From: Cocos nucifera
Lineage: Eukaryota > Streptophyta > Magnoliopsida > Arecales > Arecaceae
Length of the DNA: 64,000 nt
NCBI GenBank assembly: GCA_006176705.1
Contig: QRFJ01006041.1
Coordinates: 57,852 to 121,851, forward strand
Reading direction: 5' to 3'
Below, piece after piece: positions 34,961-45,610 of the stretch (positions are counted from its first letter, which is position 1; each line of letters begins with the position of its first letter). Below the pieces are notes generated by a model that was not told where the DNA came from, did no database searches, and saw only the letters and a list, made by a program, of their open reading frames with translations. The translations under genes were made by a program, and so were the position numbers.

Positions 34961-35295
34961 GCATGAAGCCTACTACAAGGTGGAGCTTCAGGAGCTAGAG
35001 GGAGCCCAGTGCGAGGTGGAGATTCAGGTGGAGGTGGATCGAGCATAGGATGAGAGACTCAGAAGGATGAGAGGCGACATCACAAAGTAAAGTTCCTATT
35101 GCTATGGGAGAATTTCCTGAGTAGATCTCGGCTTAGGATGATCACAGCTATTAATGGAGGTGGGATTGAGTGGCTTGGCTCAAGTCCAATATTTGTCCAT
35201 CCATGATCAATAGACGTGCCCCAAGGCATGGGGGCGAGATGGATCACAAGCTCTCAAAGTCAGATGGAGGTCGAATGTTGAGTCGAGATGGAGAT
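34961..35295 (+). other. Remaining C internal tail and polypurine tract
   Basis: There is no recognisable domain. It is rich in GGTGGAG and GGAGCTTCAGGAG-like purine runs, consistent with a deletion joining the end of protease to the 3' UTR. The last bases, GATGGAGAT (35287-35295), are the polypurine tract before TGTTAG. Confidence 0.6.
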
Positions 35296-35473
35296 TGTTA
35301 GAATTTGATGCCTCAAATTCGATCCGCAGCAAGAAGAGAATCAATTTTCAACACAGCAATCAGTCTAGGTCTGATATACGGTCAAACCAGCTCTGATTGA
35401 GATCGAGCCAGCTCGAACCACAGCTGAGTCGGCTCTCAAAGGTAGATAGAAATAGGAGTTCGGGCAAGATGCA

Positions 35474-35489
35474 GTCGAGCTAGCTCGAC
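35474..35489 (+). repeat. Perfect 16-bp palindrome in the C LTR
   Basis: GTCGAGCTAGCTCGAC. Related GAGCCAGCTCGA and GAGCCTGCTCGA motifs flank it within about 100 bp. Confidence 0.9.
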
Positions 35490-35742
35490 CCCTGATCGAG
35501 CCTGCTCGATGAAGGTGAGCAGAACACGATGAGATTTTTTGTTTGAACTCGAATTATGATTAATCTAAGGGATCTATAGGAGTTGCACATGGACCACAGG
35601 ATCTAGCAGTCATGGAGGGTTGCGGTCATGATCTAAAGGTCAAAAAATATTTCAAGATTTCATCAAAGACATGTTCGACTTATATTAGGAGAACGAGTCC
35701 TATGAGGACTCATGTGAACTGTTGAGAAGAGAATTCTCATCC

Positions 35743-35750
35743 TATTTAAA
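35743..35750 (+). promoter_or_regulatory. TATA-like box in the C LTR
   Basis: TATTTAAA in the middle of the LTR. It is the only good core-promoter candidate seen there. Confidence 0.4.
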
Positions 35751-36209
35751 GGACTGAGGTTCTGTGGAGTAGTAAGTTGACGCATGTGGCAAGAGAGGCA
35801 TGTAGAGAGGCTCTGGCAGCCACTGAGAAGAGCTTGGTAGAGCATCGGGTACGTGCAGCCCATGAGAGAGAGAAGCAAGAGATGCATAGCATTCGGTGTG
35901 GAGGCTGTGAGGACAGAGCATCTTATAGCTTCTGAGGATCTCCTTGGAATTCTGAGAGAGTTTTTGTGAGCGTAGCTTTTAGTTGAGAGAGATTTGTATA
36001 CGGTGAGTTTAGTGGGTGTTCTTCTCTTGTACCTGATTTTCTCTTTCATAGTAAAGCCATTAGGCTGATCCATCATATACTTGATTATTTTCTTATTTTA
36101 TTTCTTCTTTTCTCCTACCATAATAATTGGTACAAGATCCTGAACAGTGGATATCAGAGCTAGTCGATACCCTAATAGATTGGAATTAGAGCAAGTTGAT
36201 ACCACAATA

Positions 36210-36620
36210 GATTTCATTTGCTTTATAGCTTTCAGAACAAAAGCAGTCATCCTAGTTGAACTTGGACTTCTTTCGATGCGAGTCAAAGCTTTCAATGAAT
36301 AGAATAACTCACAAGATCTTAAAGTAAATCTTGATCTATTAGTAGAAAAGCAAGAAAGAGCTCAAATTCGGATGGCAGCCTACAGGCAGAAGGTGGCTTG
36401 GTATTATAATTCCAAAGTCAAGAGCAAAATATTCAAGGTTAGAGATTTGGTGCTATAATGAGCAGACATCTCATAGCTACAAAATCACGACAAGCTCACC
36501 CCCAAACTGGAAAGGCCCCTATGAGGTTGGGAAAATCATTTGACCAAAAACTTATTATTTGAAGGAGCTTAAAGAGGCTACACTCCCGCGACCTTGAAAT
36601 TTAGAAAATTTATAAATGTA
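36210..36620 (+). pseudogene. Tat-type Ty3/gypsy integrase, C-terminal part
   Basis: The plus strand reads FRTKAVILVELGLLSMRVKA, then NLDLLVEKQERAQIRMAAYR, VAWYYNSKVKSKIFKVRDLV, LTPNWKGPYEVGKII, YYLKELKEATLPRPW and MYYQ, the conserved C-terminal tail of Tat integrases with the GPYEV motif. Several stops break it (for example after VKAFNE and RDLVL). Element C is inserted just upstream. The orientation is opposite to the Tat fragment at 1-828 and 21894-22755, so it is a different element or an inverted piece. Confidence 0.86.
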
Positions 36621-36728
36621 TTATCAATAACTTTAATAAAATTTTCTTATTTTAATTTCTATCTTTGGTGCAAAATGGTATGATGATAGAAAATTACTTA
36701 ACCAAACTTCATTCCTAAACAAAGTGGA

Positions 36729-36930
36729 AGGCCTCCGACCATTTAAGATAGGAGGTTAACCTCGTCGAAGCGAGATTGAAAGCCTCTGGTTATTTAAGAT
36801 AGGAGGTTAACCTCATCCAAGCGAGGGTGAAGTCCTCCTATATTTAAGATAGGAGGATAACCTTATCATAACAAGGACAAAAGCTAATCATGCCAGGAGT
36901 AGGAGGAGAACCTCATCCTGATGTGAATAA
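36729..36930 (+). repeat. 51-bp minisatellite, about four units, in the Tat 3' region
   Basis: Units start near 36729, 36780, 36831 and 36882. They share ATTTAAGATAGGAGGTTAAC and a CCTC...GAGG layout. GAGGTTAACCTC is itself a palindrome. The last unit is more degenerate. The region 36931-37200 around it has no gene. Confidence 0.8.
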
Positions 36931-37239
36931 AGATCCTTACGAGGGTTATGAAGGTCCCATTTTCTAAATTGAAAGAATGATAATTTCAAAACCAAATTCA
37001 AAGGCCTCTGTTCACAAGCAAGGGGGATAGACCTTTAAAGTGACAAACAGAGGATACCATTGCGAAACAACTACCTTCAACAACAGCACAAGAATAAGAA
37101 ACTCAACAAATATTCAATTGAGACAAGATAGTGAAGAAGCAAAAGAATATTCTTTCATTAAAATAAAGATCATTCCAAGTGGAGGTCCTTAGGATCAATT
37201 ATATAAGAAAAAGAAAAGTAGAAAACAAAAGAATGAAGT

Positions 37240-37862
37240 TCTACTCAAAGTCAGACTTTGGACTATCGACCCCAACCAACACTAGGGAGTTTTTCAGGTC
37301 TTCTATCTTCTCTTTAAGGTCTCGTCTCCTCACCAAGCTCTCCCTAAGCAAGTTTTAAGATCTTTGAAGGTCATCTTCTACTTTCCCTAGCCTCTTTCTG
37401 AGGATCGTGGATTCGACCACAGCATCCTTTACTACATTCTCGTTATAGGTTGTTTGGATCTTTAGTTGAAGGAGTTCAGCCTTACATTTTTCGTAATTCA
37501 CCGAAAGATCTCCAAGGATTCTCTTAAGAGAGGCGACTTCCTCTAGATCCCCTCTTCGACTGGCTTGGATCCTATCCACCAATTGCTTTTGAAGTCACAT
37601 CACTTTCGTGTTTGCCATCTTGAGCTTCTTTTTATGATCTTCATTCTGCCCACACCACTCGATTCGATAGGTCTCGTGCGCCTTTTCAACATCAAGCGGC
37701 TATTTCTGAAGGTCAAAAAAATTTTTCGACCAATCCCAGCCATAGTTTGCTTAATCCTGAACCTAGGCCAAACCTTCTCTAAGTGATCGATCTTATCTTT
37801 TGCTTCATGGAGTTTGGCCTCAAGAGAATAGATCTTGGCCATCAAGGTTAAGGACTTCTTGC
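37240..37862 (-). pseudogene. Antisense coiled-coil ORF of the Tat element (broken)
   Basis: The minus strand reads LTLMAKIYSLEAKLHEAKDK, IDHLEKVW, and after a frame change GDLEEVASLKRILGDL, NYEKCKAELLQLKIQTTYNE, VESTILRKRLGKVEDDLQ, then a stop, then DLKEKIEDLKNSL. Heptad-like leucines over about 150 residues suggest a coiled coil. Tat elements such as Grande are known to carry an extra antisense ORF downstream of integrase, which this matches in place and direction. The first ~15 residues of the ORF that starts at 37899 come from the D LTR, not from the gene. Function unknown. Confidence 0.65.
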
Positions 37863-40125
37863 TGACGGAAAATCTAGATTTTTCTGCCATAGGATGCATA
37901 TGATTGGATCAGATTTGTAGCAAAATATTTTTAAAAAATTTTTATAATCTGATTAGATCTAAGAGGTCTCAAATCTGATTACATTGATCTAAAATTAGAT
38001 GCAAAAATAAAAATAAAAATAGTGATATCTGATATCACCTGATCGGGTGAACCTTTCACCCTGCAGCGATGATCTGATGTTGATCCGAGGTTCCAATCTG
38101 AGCCATGCACGTGCCTAGCCTCTACTAGTATCCACTCGGATCAAATCTAGAAGTCTCTTCCTTTTGGATCTAATCTCTAAAAATCAAATCTAAAGTTGTT
38201 TGGGGATGCCTTTGAATCGATCTTCGACAGCAGCTCATTCATCTCTTGATTCAGGAACTAGTCGCGTAGCTTTGCAGTATCAGAAACTTAACTTTTGATC
38301 TCTGATTTTTTTCATACTTTTGGACATGAAAGAGGGAGAGGAGCAGAGGAAGGAGGCATGGAGATTGACAAAGAGGCAGGGCTTTGCCATACATTAATTG
38401 CGATGTGAAATAGCTTGTGTAGGGCCCTTTTTATAATCCTAGGCACCAACCTGGAGTCCTAGAGCTTTAAGAAACTTGATTGCTTAAAGTGGAAAAACTC
38501 CCAATCTGATCACCACACCTGACACCATATTTTTTCTGATTTTTTCACATAAAACACTAAGAAAATGGTATGGAGATGGGAGGATAAAGATGGTTTGGCG
38601 CAAGTCTCTTATCTTCCTAGACATTTAAATCAAATTCAAATGCTTTGACCATTCAAACCTATTTGAATGGGACTCTCTCCATTTATCTATATGGGGCACA
38701 CGACAAAGGGAGATGTGTGCCCTCCTCTTCCTCATGGATCCATCTAGGGTGCATGCCCCTAGAAATTCTCTGGGGGCTGCACGCCCCTATCCTTGCTTTC
38801 CTGCACAATAAGTCAAAGTTTGACCCTTGTCTTAATCCCATCCGATGGAATTAAGACAAGCCCTAATCAACTCTCATCCAATGGAATTAGGACAAGTCCT
38901 AATCAAGTTAGGACAAGTCTTGATCTGGCTAGGATTAGGTCTAGTTAGATCAAGACAAATCCATATAGGGTTTCCGAATGTTAGGCTCAATCATGTGCTA
39001 GCATAATTTTCTTGAACCTAATTAAATCTAATCCAAATCAATTAAACTGGGTTAGCCCAATTGACGACATCTAGATCCAAATCCTTGTTTGTGTGATTTA
39101 GGTTCAATTCTATATGGTAATGAGACATATCATGATCTCCATCATCGACATCATCATAACATCTTTCAATGGACTAGAACTCTTCTGATTCATCCAATTA
39201 GAATCATCAATCATCAAGATAATTCTAATTGATCCTAAAATCTACCAATGACATCTAGCAGTATATGGTGACAATCCATCAAAATCAAAAAGTGAATCTC
39301 TTGGTGCAGCTACTTGTATAATTGGGTTCTTCTACATGAGCCCCGACAGGATTAGGGCTAAGGTGAAATCATCAAACCCAACACTCATCATATGAATAAA
39401 TCATTCAATTCGAATCCAATGTGAAATCTTAATAGAAACTCCTTTCTATTATATTCACACTACTATGGTCATGGGTTTTAGGACTCGATCTCATGATCAT
39501 TATAGGACCACTCCTCCTCTATCGAGGTTGATAGATCCTATCTTAGTGCGATCCAATTCCTACAATGAACATGCTATAGCCAACATACACCTCAAGATTC
39601 CGAATGGCTAGGAGATCGAGTTATGATATAGTCAAATTATAACACCCTCAAGATGAACTATCGATGCACCTTAGATCAAAGAACCAGACACATGACTGTA
39701 GCATCGAACTGGTCATTGACAAGAAGGTAGACTCCTGTATGACTGCTCTAGGTGGTTACGTTTAATGTCCTTATTCTTAATAAGTACCTATACTCTCGCT
39801 CTGATATCTCCACACCATAGACTCAAGACTCATCTATCCTAGAAAAGTGATTGTACATTAATCTTCTAGATCGATCACCATCCTCGTGATGATCCTACAA
39901 TCGGAAGTAGTTTATGAGTTAGTTATGATAACACATGCCTTAAATTCTCAACTCTTGAGAATATGTTCTATTATGTCCTTTAACTCAATGTATGTGTCAC
40001 AGATACTTCAATATATAATGTGATAGAATAAATACCCATTTATTAATTTTAAATCAAAATTATGAAAATGCTCCTAGAAAGTATTTTATAAGTGTCAGCC
40101 AATCTTCTAAGACACACATCTAACA
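37863..40125 (-). repeat. 3' LTR of D (2263 bp)
   Basis: On plus it runs from TGACGGAAAATCTAG to CACACATCTAACA. In element orientation it starts TGTTAGATGTGTG. It is related to the E LTR (start TGTTAGATGTATG) but shorter in U3. Its hairpin lies at 38649-38670 and its TATA box at 38429-38435 (element strand TATAAAA). Confidence 0.9.
38649..38670 (-). repeat. Hairpin in the D LTR
   Basis: The arms CCATTCAAA and TTTGAATGG have a 4-base loop, about 215 bp upstream of the TATA box in element orientation and flanked by a GAGAGTCCC-like motif. It is equivalent in position to the B and E hairpins. Confidence 0.8.
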
Positions 40126-40142
40126 AACTTCCACTTGACCAA
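40126..40142 (-). other. Polypurine tract of D
   Basis: The element strand reads GGTCAAGTGGAAGTT directly before the 3' LTR. Confidence 0.78.
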
Positions 40143-40440
40143 AAGCCAATTGGCTACAAATCTAAGTCCCATCTTCTCAAGATGGGCTTTGATCTTCTGC
40201 TAGCTTAAAGGCTTTGTTAGTGGATCAACTGCTTTATCTACAATGTCGACTCTCTTAACCTTGATGTATCCTTTTCGAGGTAACCACAGATATGGTGGAA
40301 ACTGCTATTACTATCTGCTTGAAACTCTTCCAGCTTACAGCACCACCATTGCACACAAACAGACTTTCAGATGTCGACTTTCGATCATCTATATCAAACA
40401 TAAAATCAAAGTTTGTGAACTCCTAGATCTAGAGTTCTCC
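40143..40440 (-). pseudogene. D RNase H remnant
   Basis: Only scattered blocks are readable: the start of the domain (FDIDD-like near 40390), CNGGAVSWKSF near 40330-40355 and the C-terminal AHLEKMGLRF near 40150-40190. The central catalytic blocks are deleted and frames are mixed. At about 40435 the sequence jumps directly to the RT block KRFSMENS, a 286-bp deletion relative to B1 that is also present in E. Confidence 0.75.
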
Positions 40441-41457
40441 ATGCTAAACCTCTTCAACACCTCCTCTATGTCCATATTCTATGAGAGATCCAGCATCCTC
40501 ATCGATCATCCTCATCGATCTATCCCTATAGACCTTAATTTCCAAAATGAGGGATGCTTCTTCCAAGTCTTTCATAGAAAACTTCTTGGATAACCATACT
40601 TAGACTGAGGTCAACATGGGAATATCATTCTCGATCAGGAGGATGTCATCCACATACAGTACAAGGAAGACAACAGCACTCCTATAGATCAATTTGAACA
40701 TGCAGGGCTCCTTCTCATTATCAATGAAATCAAATGATTTGATTACATCATTGAATCAAGCTTTCCTACTCTGAGATACTTGCTTAAGCCCATAGATGGA
40801 TTTTTGTAGCTTGCAGAACTTTGTGACCACCATCACTATATGTGAAACCAAGCGGCTGCTCATGTAGATATCTTCCTCAAGATATCTATTTAAGAATGCC
40901 ATTTTTACATCCATCTGCCAAATTTCGTAATCAAAATAGGCTACAATAGGAAGCAATTATGTTGATGGATTTTAATATGGCTACTGGCAAGAAGATATCC
41001 TGATACCCTTTCACCACTAGCCTAGCCTTGAATGTCCTCCACATTCTCATTTGTATCTATCTTTCTCTTGAAGATCCATGTACACCCAATAGGTACTATA
41101 CCACCATCAGGTGGATCTACCAAGGTCTAGACTTGGTTTAAACGTATTAAGTCAATTTCTGACTACATTGCCTCTAACCATTTCTTAGAGTTGATATCTG
41201 ATATCGCCTCGTCATAGGTTTTTGGATCATCACTATGAATCCCATTTTTCATGAGGAACATTTTCTTTACATCCACTGAAATAGTACCTAAGTACCTTTA
41301 GAAGGATGGAAAATCCTATTTAACCTACGAGGTGCAGGAGGTAATAAGTGTGGATCGGCTCAGACTAATTGGGTCCCTCAGGTTCCTTGACTAATCACTC
41401 TTTGGAGGCTTACTCCTTGAGCCTAATCTATCTTTCAATGCCACCATCTTGAGCAAA
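40441..41457 (-). pseudogene. D reverse transcriptase (broken)
   Basis: It reads VEEVLKRFSMENS (40440-40480), YVDD at 40645-40656, CKLQKSIYGLKQVSQS, MDVKMAFLNRYLEEDIYM (ORF 40956-40756) and further upstream LVDPPDGGIVPIGCTWIF (about 41070-41130), with many stops and small deletions. TAG at 41458-41460 marks the boundary with integrase, as in the other family members. Confidence 0.82.
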
Positions 41458-42300
41458 CTATTTTTCAATAAAAATGGCATGTCGACTCACAATCACATTG
41501 TGGTCTTCCAGAAGATAGAAATAATATCCTAATAACTCTTTAGGATATCCAATAAACTAGTTCTAAAGGACCTAGACTCTAACTTGTCCACTGCTAGACA
41601 ACCCCAATTCTAAGATGACTCACACATGGCTTCTTACTATGCCATATCTTATACAATATGGTAGAAATGATTTTAGATGGAATTCTATTTAGTAAATCAA
41701 TGTCTATCATTAAACTATGTCCCTTAAGAAACTTTGGAAGGTTCGTGAAGCTAATCATGGATCAAACCATATCTAATAGGATCAAGTTTGTCCATTCTAA
41801 AAATCAATTGAGTTGAGGGTTCCAGCTGGAGTCCACTGTGAGACTATATTATTATCCTTGAGATAGTTCAGAAATGTTAGACTAACATATTCACCTCCTC
41901 AATCTGATTGAAGAATCTTAATGGACTTTTCAGTTTGTTTTTCTACTTCATGTCTAAATTTCTTAAATTTTTCAAAGCTTTAGACTTGTGTCGCATCATG
42001 TACATATACCTGTATTGAGATAGATCATCGATAAAAATAATGAAGTAGACATAATTATCTTTGGCCGGTACATTGAATGGGCAGTACACATTTATATGTA
42101 CTAGACAAGAAGGTTTATGGCCTTTTTCCCATGTCCTACAAAAAGGAGCTTGGTCATTTTGCCTTGAAGGCATATTTACAAATCGGATATGACTCGAAAG
42201 TTAACAAACTCATTAGTCTGGATTTCTCCAATTTGTTAAACCTGTCTTCAGCTATATGACCTAGCCTAAGGTGCCACAGATACCTTTCATTAATACTATC
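41458..42300 (-). pseudogene. D integrase (broken)
   Basis: The ORF 42173-41943 covers CRTWEKGHKPSCLVHINVYC and NYVYFIIFIDDLSQYRYMYM, corresponding to the first catalytic Asp region (HINVYC; the family has HTDVCG, so Asp is changed to Asn). RYLWHLRLGH precedes it near 42270. The SDRGGEY block is degenerate near 41895-41915. The end reads FIEK, then TAG. Inactive. Confidence 0.8.
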
Positions 42301-43133
42301 TCTAGATAGTTTTGGTCCTCCTTCCTTCTTGTTCTTTAGGCTGGCTAAGTATGCTGGACAGTTCCATTTCCAATGACCATCGGAGTTATAATAGAAATAG
42401 TTTTCCTTCTCTACGATCTTCTTCTTCGGCTAGCCCTTCTTTTCACCTTCTATTTTCTACTTCTTTGTTGACTTCTTCTTTCTAAAAGATTTTTCTTGAA
42501 AGAAGTCCGCTCCATAGCAAGAATGAGCCCTTTGAACCCTTCAAAGTCCGCTAGCAATAACGAGCATATTCATTAACTTGGCAAAGGTGCACTGGAGCTT
42601 ATTTATATGGAAGTTCATGATGAACTGTCCAAACAAATCATTCAAGGACTGCAGGATCACATCAATCTGCATATTCTTGTTTATAAAGACACCAAGCTTC
42701 TCAAGCTCTTTTAGGTCCTTGATCATCACCAAGCAATGATTTTTGGACTAACTGCCCATCATGCATTTGCACCTTGAAAAGTCTTCTCAAAACTTGATAA
42801 TTCTCTACATGACTCTGTTCACTGAACAACTCTTGCAGGTGCGCCAATATTTGGCAAGCAGTCTTAATGTCTTCATGTTGGTGTTGCAACTCATCAGACA
42901 TTGAGCCAACATGTAACACCTAACATTGTTATCATCATCCAACCACTTTTCATAAGCGCTCTCTAATTCATGGTTGAACGTGCTGGTAAAGTCGGGGGGG
43001 GGTCTTGGTCCAATTTATAGGTTAGTCTTTTTGAACCCAAAATAATTTTAAAGTTTCTTAGCCAATCTTTGTAATTCAGTCTAGTGATTCTGTGGGTTTC
43101 TAAGATTCAGGCTTAGGGTTTAGACGTAGATAT
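42301..43133 (-). pseudogene. D gag (broken, start codon lost, protease absent)
   Basis: The position of the family ATG reads ATA (43133-43131). The body contains SMSDELQHQHEDIKTACQIL, HLQELFSEQSH, LKELEKLGVFINK, VILQSLNDLFGQFIMNFHIN and LMNMLVIA. The knuckle near 42360-42400 has the first Cys positions changed to Tyr (YFYYNSDGHWKWNC). Directly after NKKEGGP the sequence enters the integrase N-terminal region, so the whole aspartic-protease domain is missing. Confidence 0.82.
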
Positions 43134-45116
43134 TTTCCTATAGAGAGTCAAAGTTTTAAATTAGACTTATAATTTGACTCGATCAATTTATTTAGAAATT
43201 TTATTTTTAAATAAATTAGGCTCTCACTATTTTCTCAGATCCCAACACTCCCTGGGCAGAGATGCAAAAATCTCTACGATATTGATTTCTAGTGGATGTT
43301 GCGATCCCACCGACTGCTCATCACCTCACCTGATAGTTACTGATGATGGGTCAATCGATGAGTGGACAACTCTTATCTAATGTTTCTCTAAATATGGTGC
43401 ATCCAAACTTGTTCTCTAATTTATGAAGCTCACCATACCTAGAATAATGCTCCACTCCTTAGTTAAGTCAGATCCACCATTTGCATGAATTAGATTCATG
43501 ATTGAGACTTTCACCATATCCAGAATATTGAGCCCAATCCATCCTCCAACCCATAGCATTCAATGTCTAATAGACATGGTTGCATCTTTCCGATGTAACT
43601 AAACCACTATAACCAACCGAGAATAATCAACCCTGGGAAGGGCCCACCATCTATAATGATGGATGATCTATGACTTAATATTTTCTTAGAAAGATTTGAT
43701 TTGGTCTCTTAGACTCAACTAGTCATAACATTTGTGAGTAACCTAGTGGCATGGGTTAGCTCAAATAGTTAGCCACCTGAAATAAGAACTGGGTCGATCC
43801 AATTGACCAGGTAAGTGAGATCAGTAGAAGGAATATGCCATTAACTTACCTTAGACACCAATTCATCTGATCAGAACTGATCGGGTTAGCTTACAATCCA
43901 GGCTCAAATCGCGGAGCTAAATTAGATCTTAACTTGATCGACCACATGTGACTATGAGTTGACCTTGATCTAGAGTTAATCCTATTGGACTGGTCAAATC
44001 TAAGCCCTCTTGATCCCATCTAACCAACTCTTGATTTGGTTTGATCAACCGCTAGACCTAATAGAGCTACCCACACCCGAACCCATATTTTATGAAAGTG
44101 TCTTAGATCTGAAAATTCATAATTTTAGATCTAATTGATTTCATAAACTTAATTCTTAATTAAGTTCAAGGGTTCAATAGTAAAACATGTATCAAATAAA
44201 AAAGCCTAGGATTTTAGGATAATTTTGTAGAAAAGTAAATTTTCAATTTTTGATTAAGGACAAACACGCAACACCCGTCCACACGATAAAAGTATCCCAT
44301 CGAATGAGAAGAGAGAGTCTTTAAATTCTTCTTACTCTTATGATCGGACGGCCAAGGGAAATGCCTTAATCAGAAATATAAACTACACTACAAAACTATT
44401 AGATCTAAAGCATATAACTATTACATGATTTAAGATCTAATCTATACATGTTTTGCATATATCTCATGTATCAATTTTAAAAGTTCACATGCATGTTTCA
44501 GATCTGATTACATCAGATTTAACATCTAAAAATATAATCTTAAATGATCATATCAAATAAAAATTTTATTCTAGATAGTTCATAACATAGAATGTAGAAC
44601 TAGTCTAGACGTAATCAAATATATCGCATATATATAAAAATTTTATGCAACTACTAATTTTAGATCTAATTATATCTGATGTGATATCCAAACATATCAG
44701 ATCATATAATCTTCAATAAATAAATAAATATTTTATTAAAATTTTCAGATCTAGACTATAACATTAAACTACAGATCTAGTCTAGATGTGCGCTGCCTAT
44801 ATCATATATATCAAAATTTTAAATTAGATATTCTATTTTAGATCTGATTATATCTAATATAACATCTAAAATTTAAATGATCAAATCATAAAAATTAAAT
44901 TAGATCTAATCTAAAACATATTTGAAAACTATCATGATATAAAACTATAGATGTAGACTAGAACATGCATAGCATATATCAAATATATAATTTTAAAACA
45001 TGCAATTTTTTATTTTAAATATGATTACATCCTATGTAACAACTAAAAATTAAATAATTAAATCATAAAAAAAAATTAGATCAAATGTAAAGATAGATCT
45101 GGAGCAAGCAACCTGG
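43134..45116 (-). other. D leader with putative intron 43138-43859
   Basis: About 2 kb of AT-rich leader has no ORF. The donor is CTAAG/GTAAGTTAATGG and the acceptor GACTCTCTATAG/GAAA. The predicted intron is 722 bp. Degenerate tandem repeats occupy about 44400-45110, next to the PBS. Confidence 0.6.
44400..45110 (-). repeat. Tandem degenerate leader repeats (D)
   Basis: About four units carry AGATCTAAnnTTNNNNTATATC and CTAGTCTAGA-like blocks, as in E and B1. Confidence 0.6.
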
Positions 45117-45128
45117 CTCTAGTATCAG
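45117..45128 (-). other. Primer-binding site of D (mutated)
   Basis: GCTCTAGTATCA on plus, close to the complement of TGGTATCAGAGC. It is adjacent to the 5' LTR remnant. Confidence 0.75.
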
Positions 45129-45129
45129 T

Positions 45130-45610
45130 TGAAGAAAATCTAGATTTTTCTACCTTAGGATGCATCTGATTGGATCAGATTTGTAGCAGAATATTTTTAA
45201 AAATATTTTATAATCTAATTAGACCTGAGAGTTCTCAAATCTGATTAGATTAATCTAAAATTAGAAGTAAAAATATAAATAAAAATAATGATATCTCATA
45301 TCACCTGATCGAGTGAACCATTCATCCTACAATGATGATCTGATATTGATATGAGGTTCCAATCTGAACCACGCACGTGCCTGACCTCTATCAGTATCCA
45401 CTCAGATCAGACCTGAAAGTCCATTCCTTCTAGATCTGATCTCCGAAAATCAGATCTGAAGTCATTTGGGGATGCCTTTGAATCAATCTTCGACAACAGC
45501 GCTTCCATCTCTAGATCCGGGAACTAATCGTGCAACTTTACAGGATCAGAGACTCAACTTTTGATCTCTAATTTTTTTTTAACCTTTTGGGCATGGAAGA
45601 TGTAGAGGAG
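45130..45610 (-). repeat. 5' LTR of D, first 481 bp before the E insertion
   Basis: It is colinear with 37863-38345 of the D 3' LTR and stops at GATGTAGAGGAG, exactly where the E LTR begins. Confidence 0.88.

Larger units (their letters stand above)
30142..36209 (+). mobile_element. Copia element C: gag plus partial protease, no INT/RT/RNase H
   Basis: It consists of a truncated 5' LTR (30142-30475), PBS-like site, gag and CCHC, the protease start, a short tail, a polypurine tract and a 3' LTR (35296-36209). The tandem duplication repeats the first half. Between protease and the 3' end only about 0.3 kb remains, so integrase, RT and RNase H are lacking. It is inserted in the integrase of a plus-strand Tat element. 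Confidence 0.82.
35296..36209 (+). repeat. 3' LTR of C (about 0.91 kb)
   Basis: It starts TGTTAGAATTTGATGCC and runs to ATACCACAATA. Its end is ambiguous by a few bases because the terminal part consists of PBS-like repeats. It contains a perfect 16-bp palindrome at 35474-35489 and the TATA-like TATTTAAA at 35743-35750. The short ORFs in it are not credible genes. Confidence 0.8.
37863..45610 (-). mobile_element. Copia element D, left part up to the E insertion
   Basis: Minus strand: complete 3' LTR 37863-40125, internal region 40126-45129 and the first 481 bp of the 5' LTR (45130-45610), where E is inserted. It is the sister subfamily of B. It lacks the protease domain, 286 bp between RT and RNase H, and the gag ATG. 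The flank CTTGC at 37858-37862 is the expected TSD; its partner lies outside the window. Confidence 0.9.

Noticed and set aside
35663..36076. 137-codon minus-strand ORF in the C LTR
   Set aside because: Long for chance, but it lies entirely in LTR sequence, has no motif, and the homologous LTR remnants at 30142 and 33380 do not keep the same frame cleanly.
36729..36930. CRISPR-like array of short repeats
   Set aside because: The units are contiguous, degenerate and without spacers, in a plant Tat element; this is a minisatellite.
43000..43020. G-rich run near 43000
   Set aside because: A single G tract in decayed gag; not enough tracts for a G-quadruplex.
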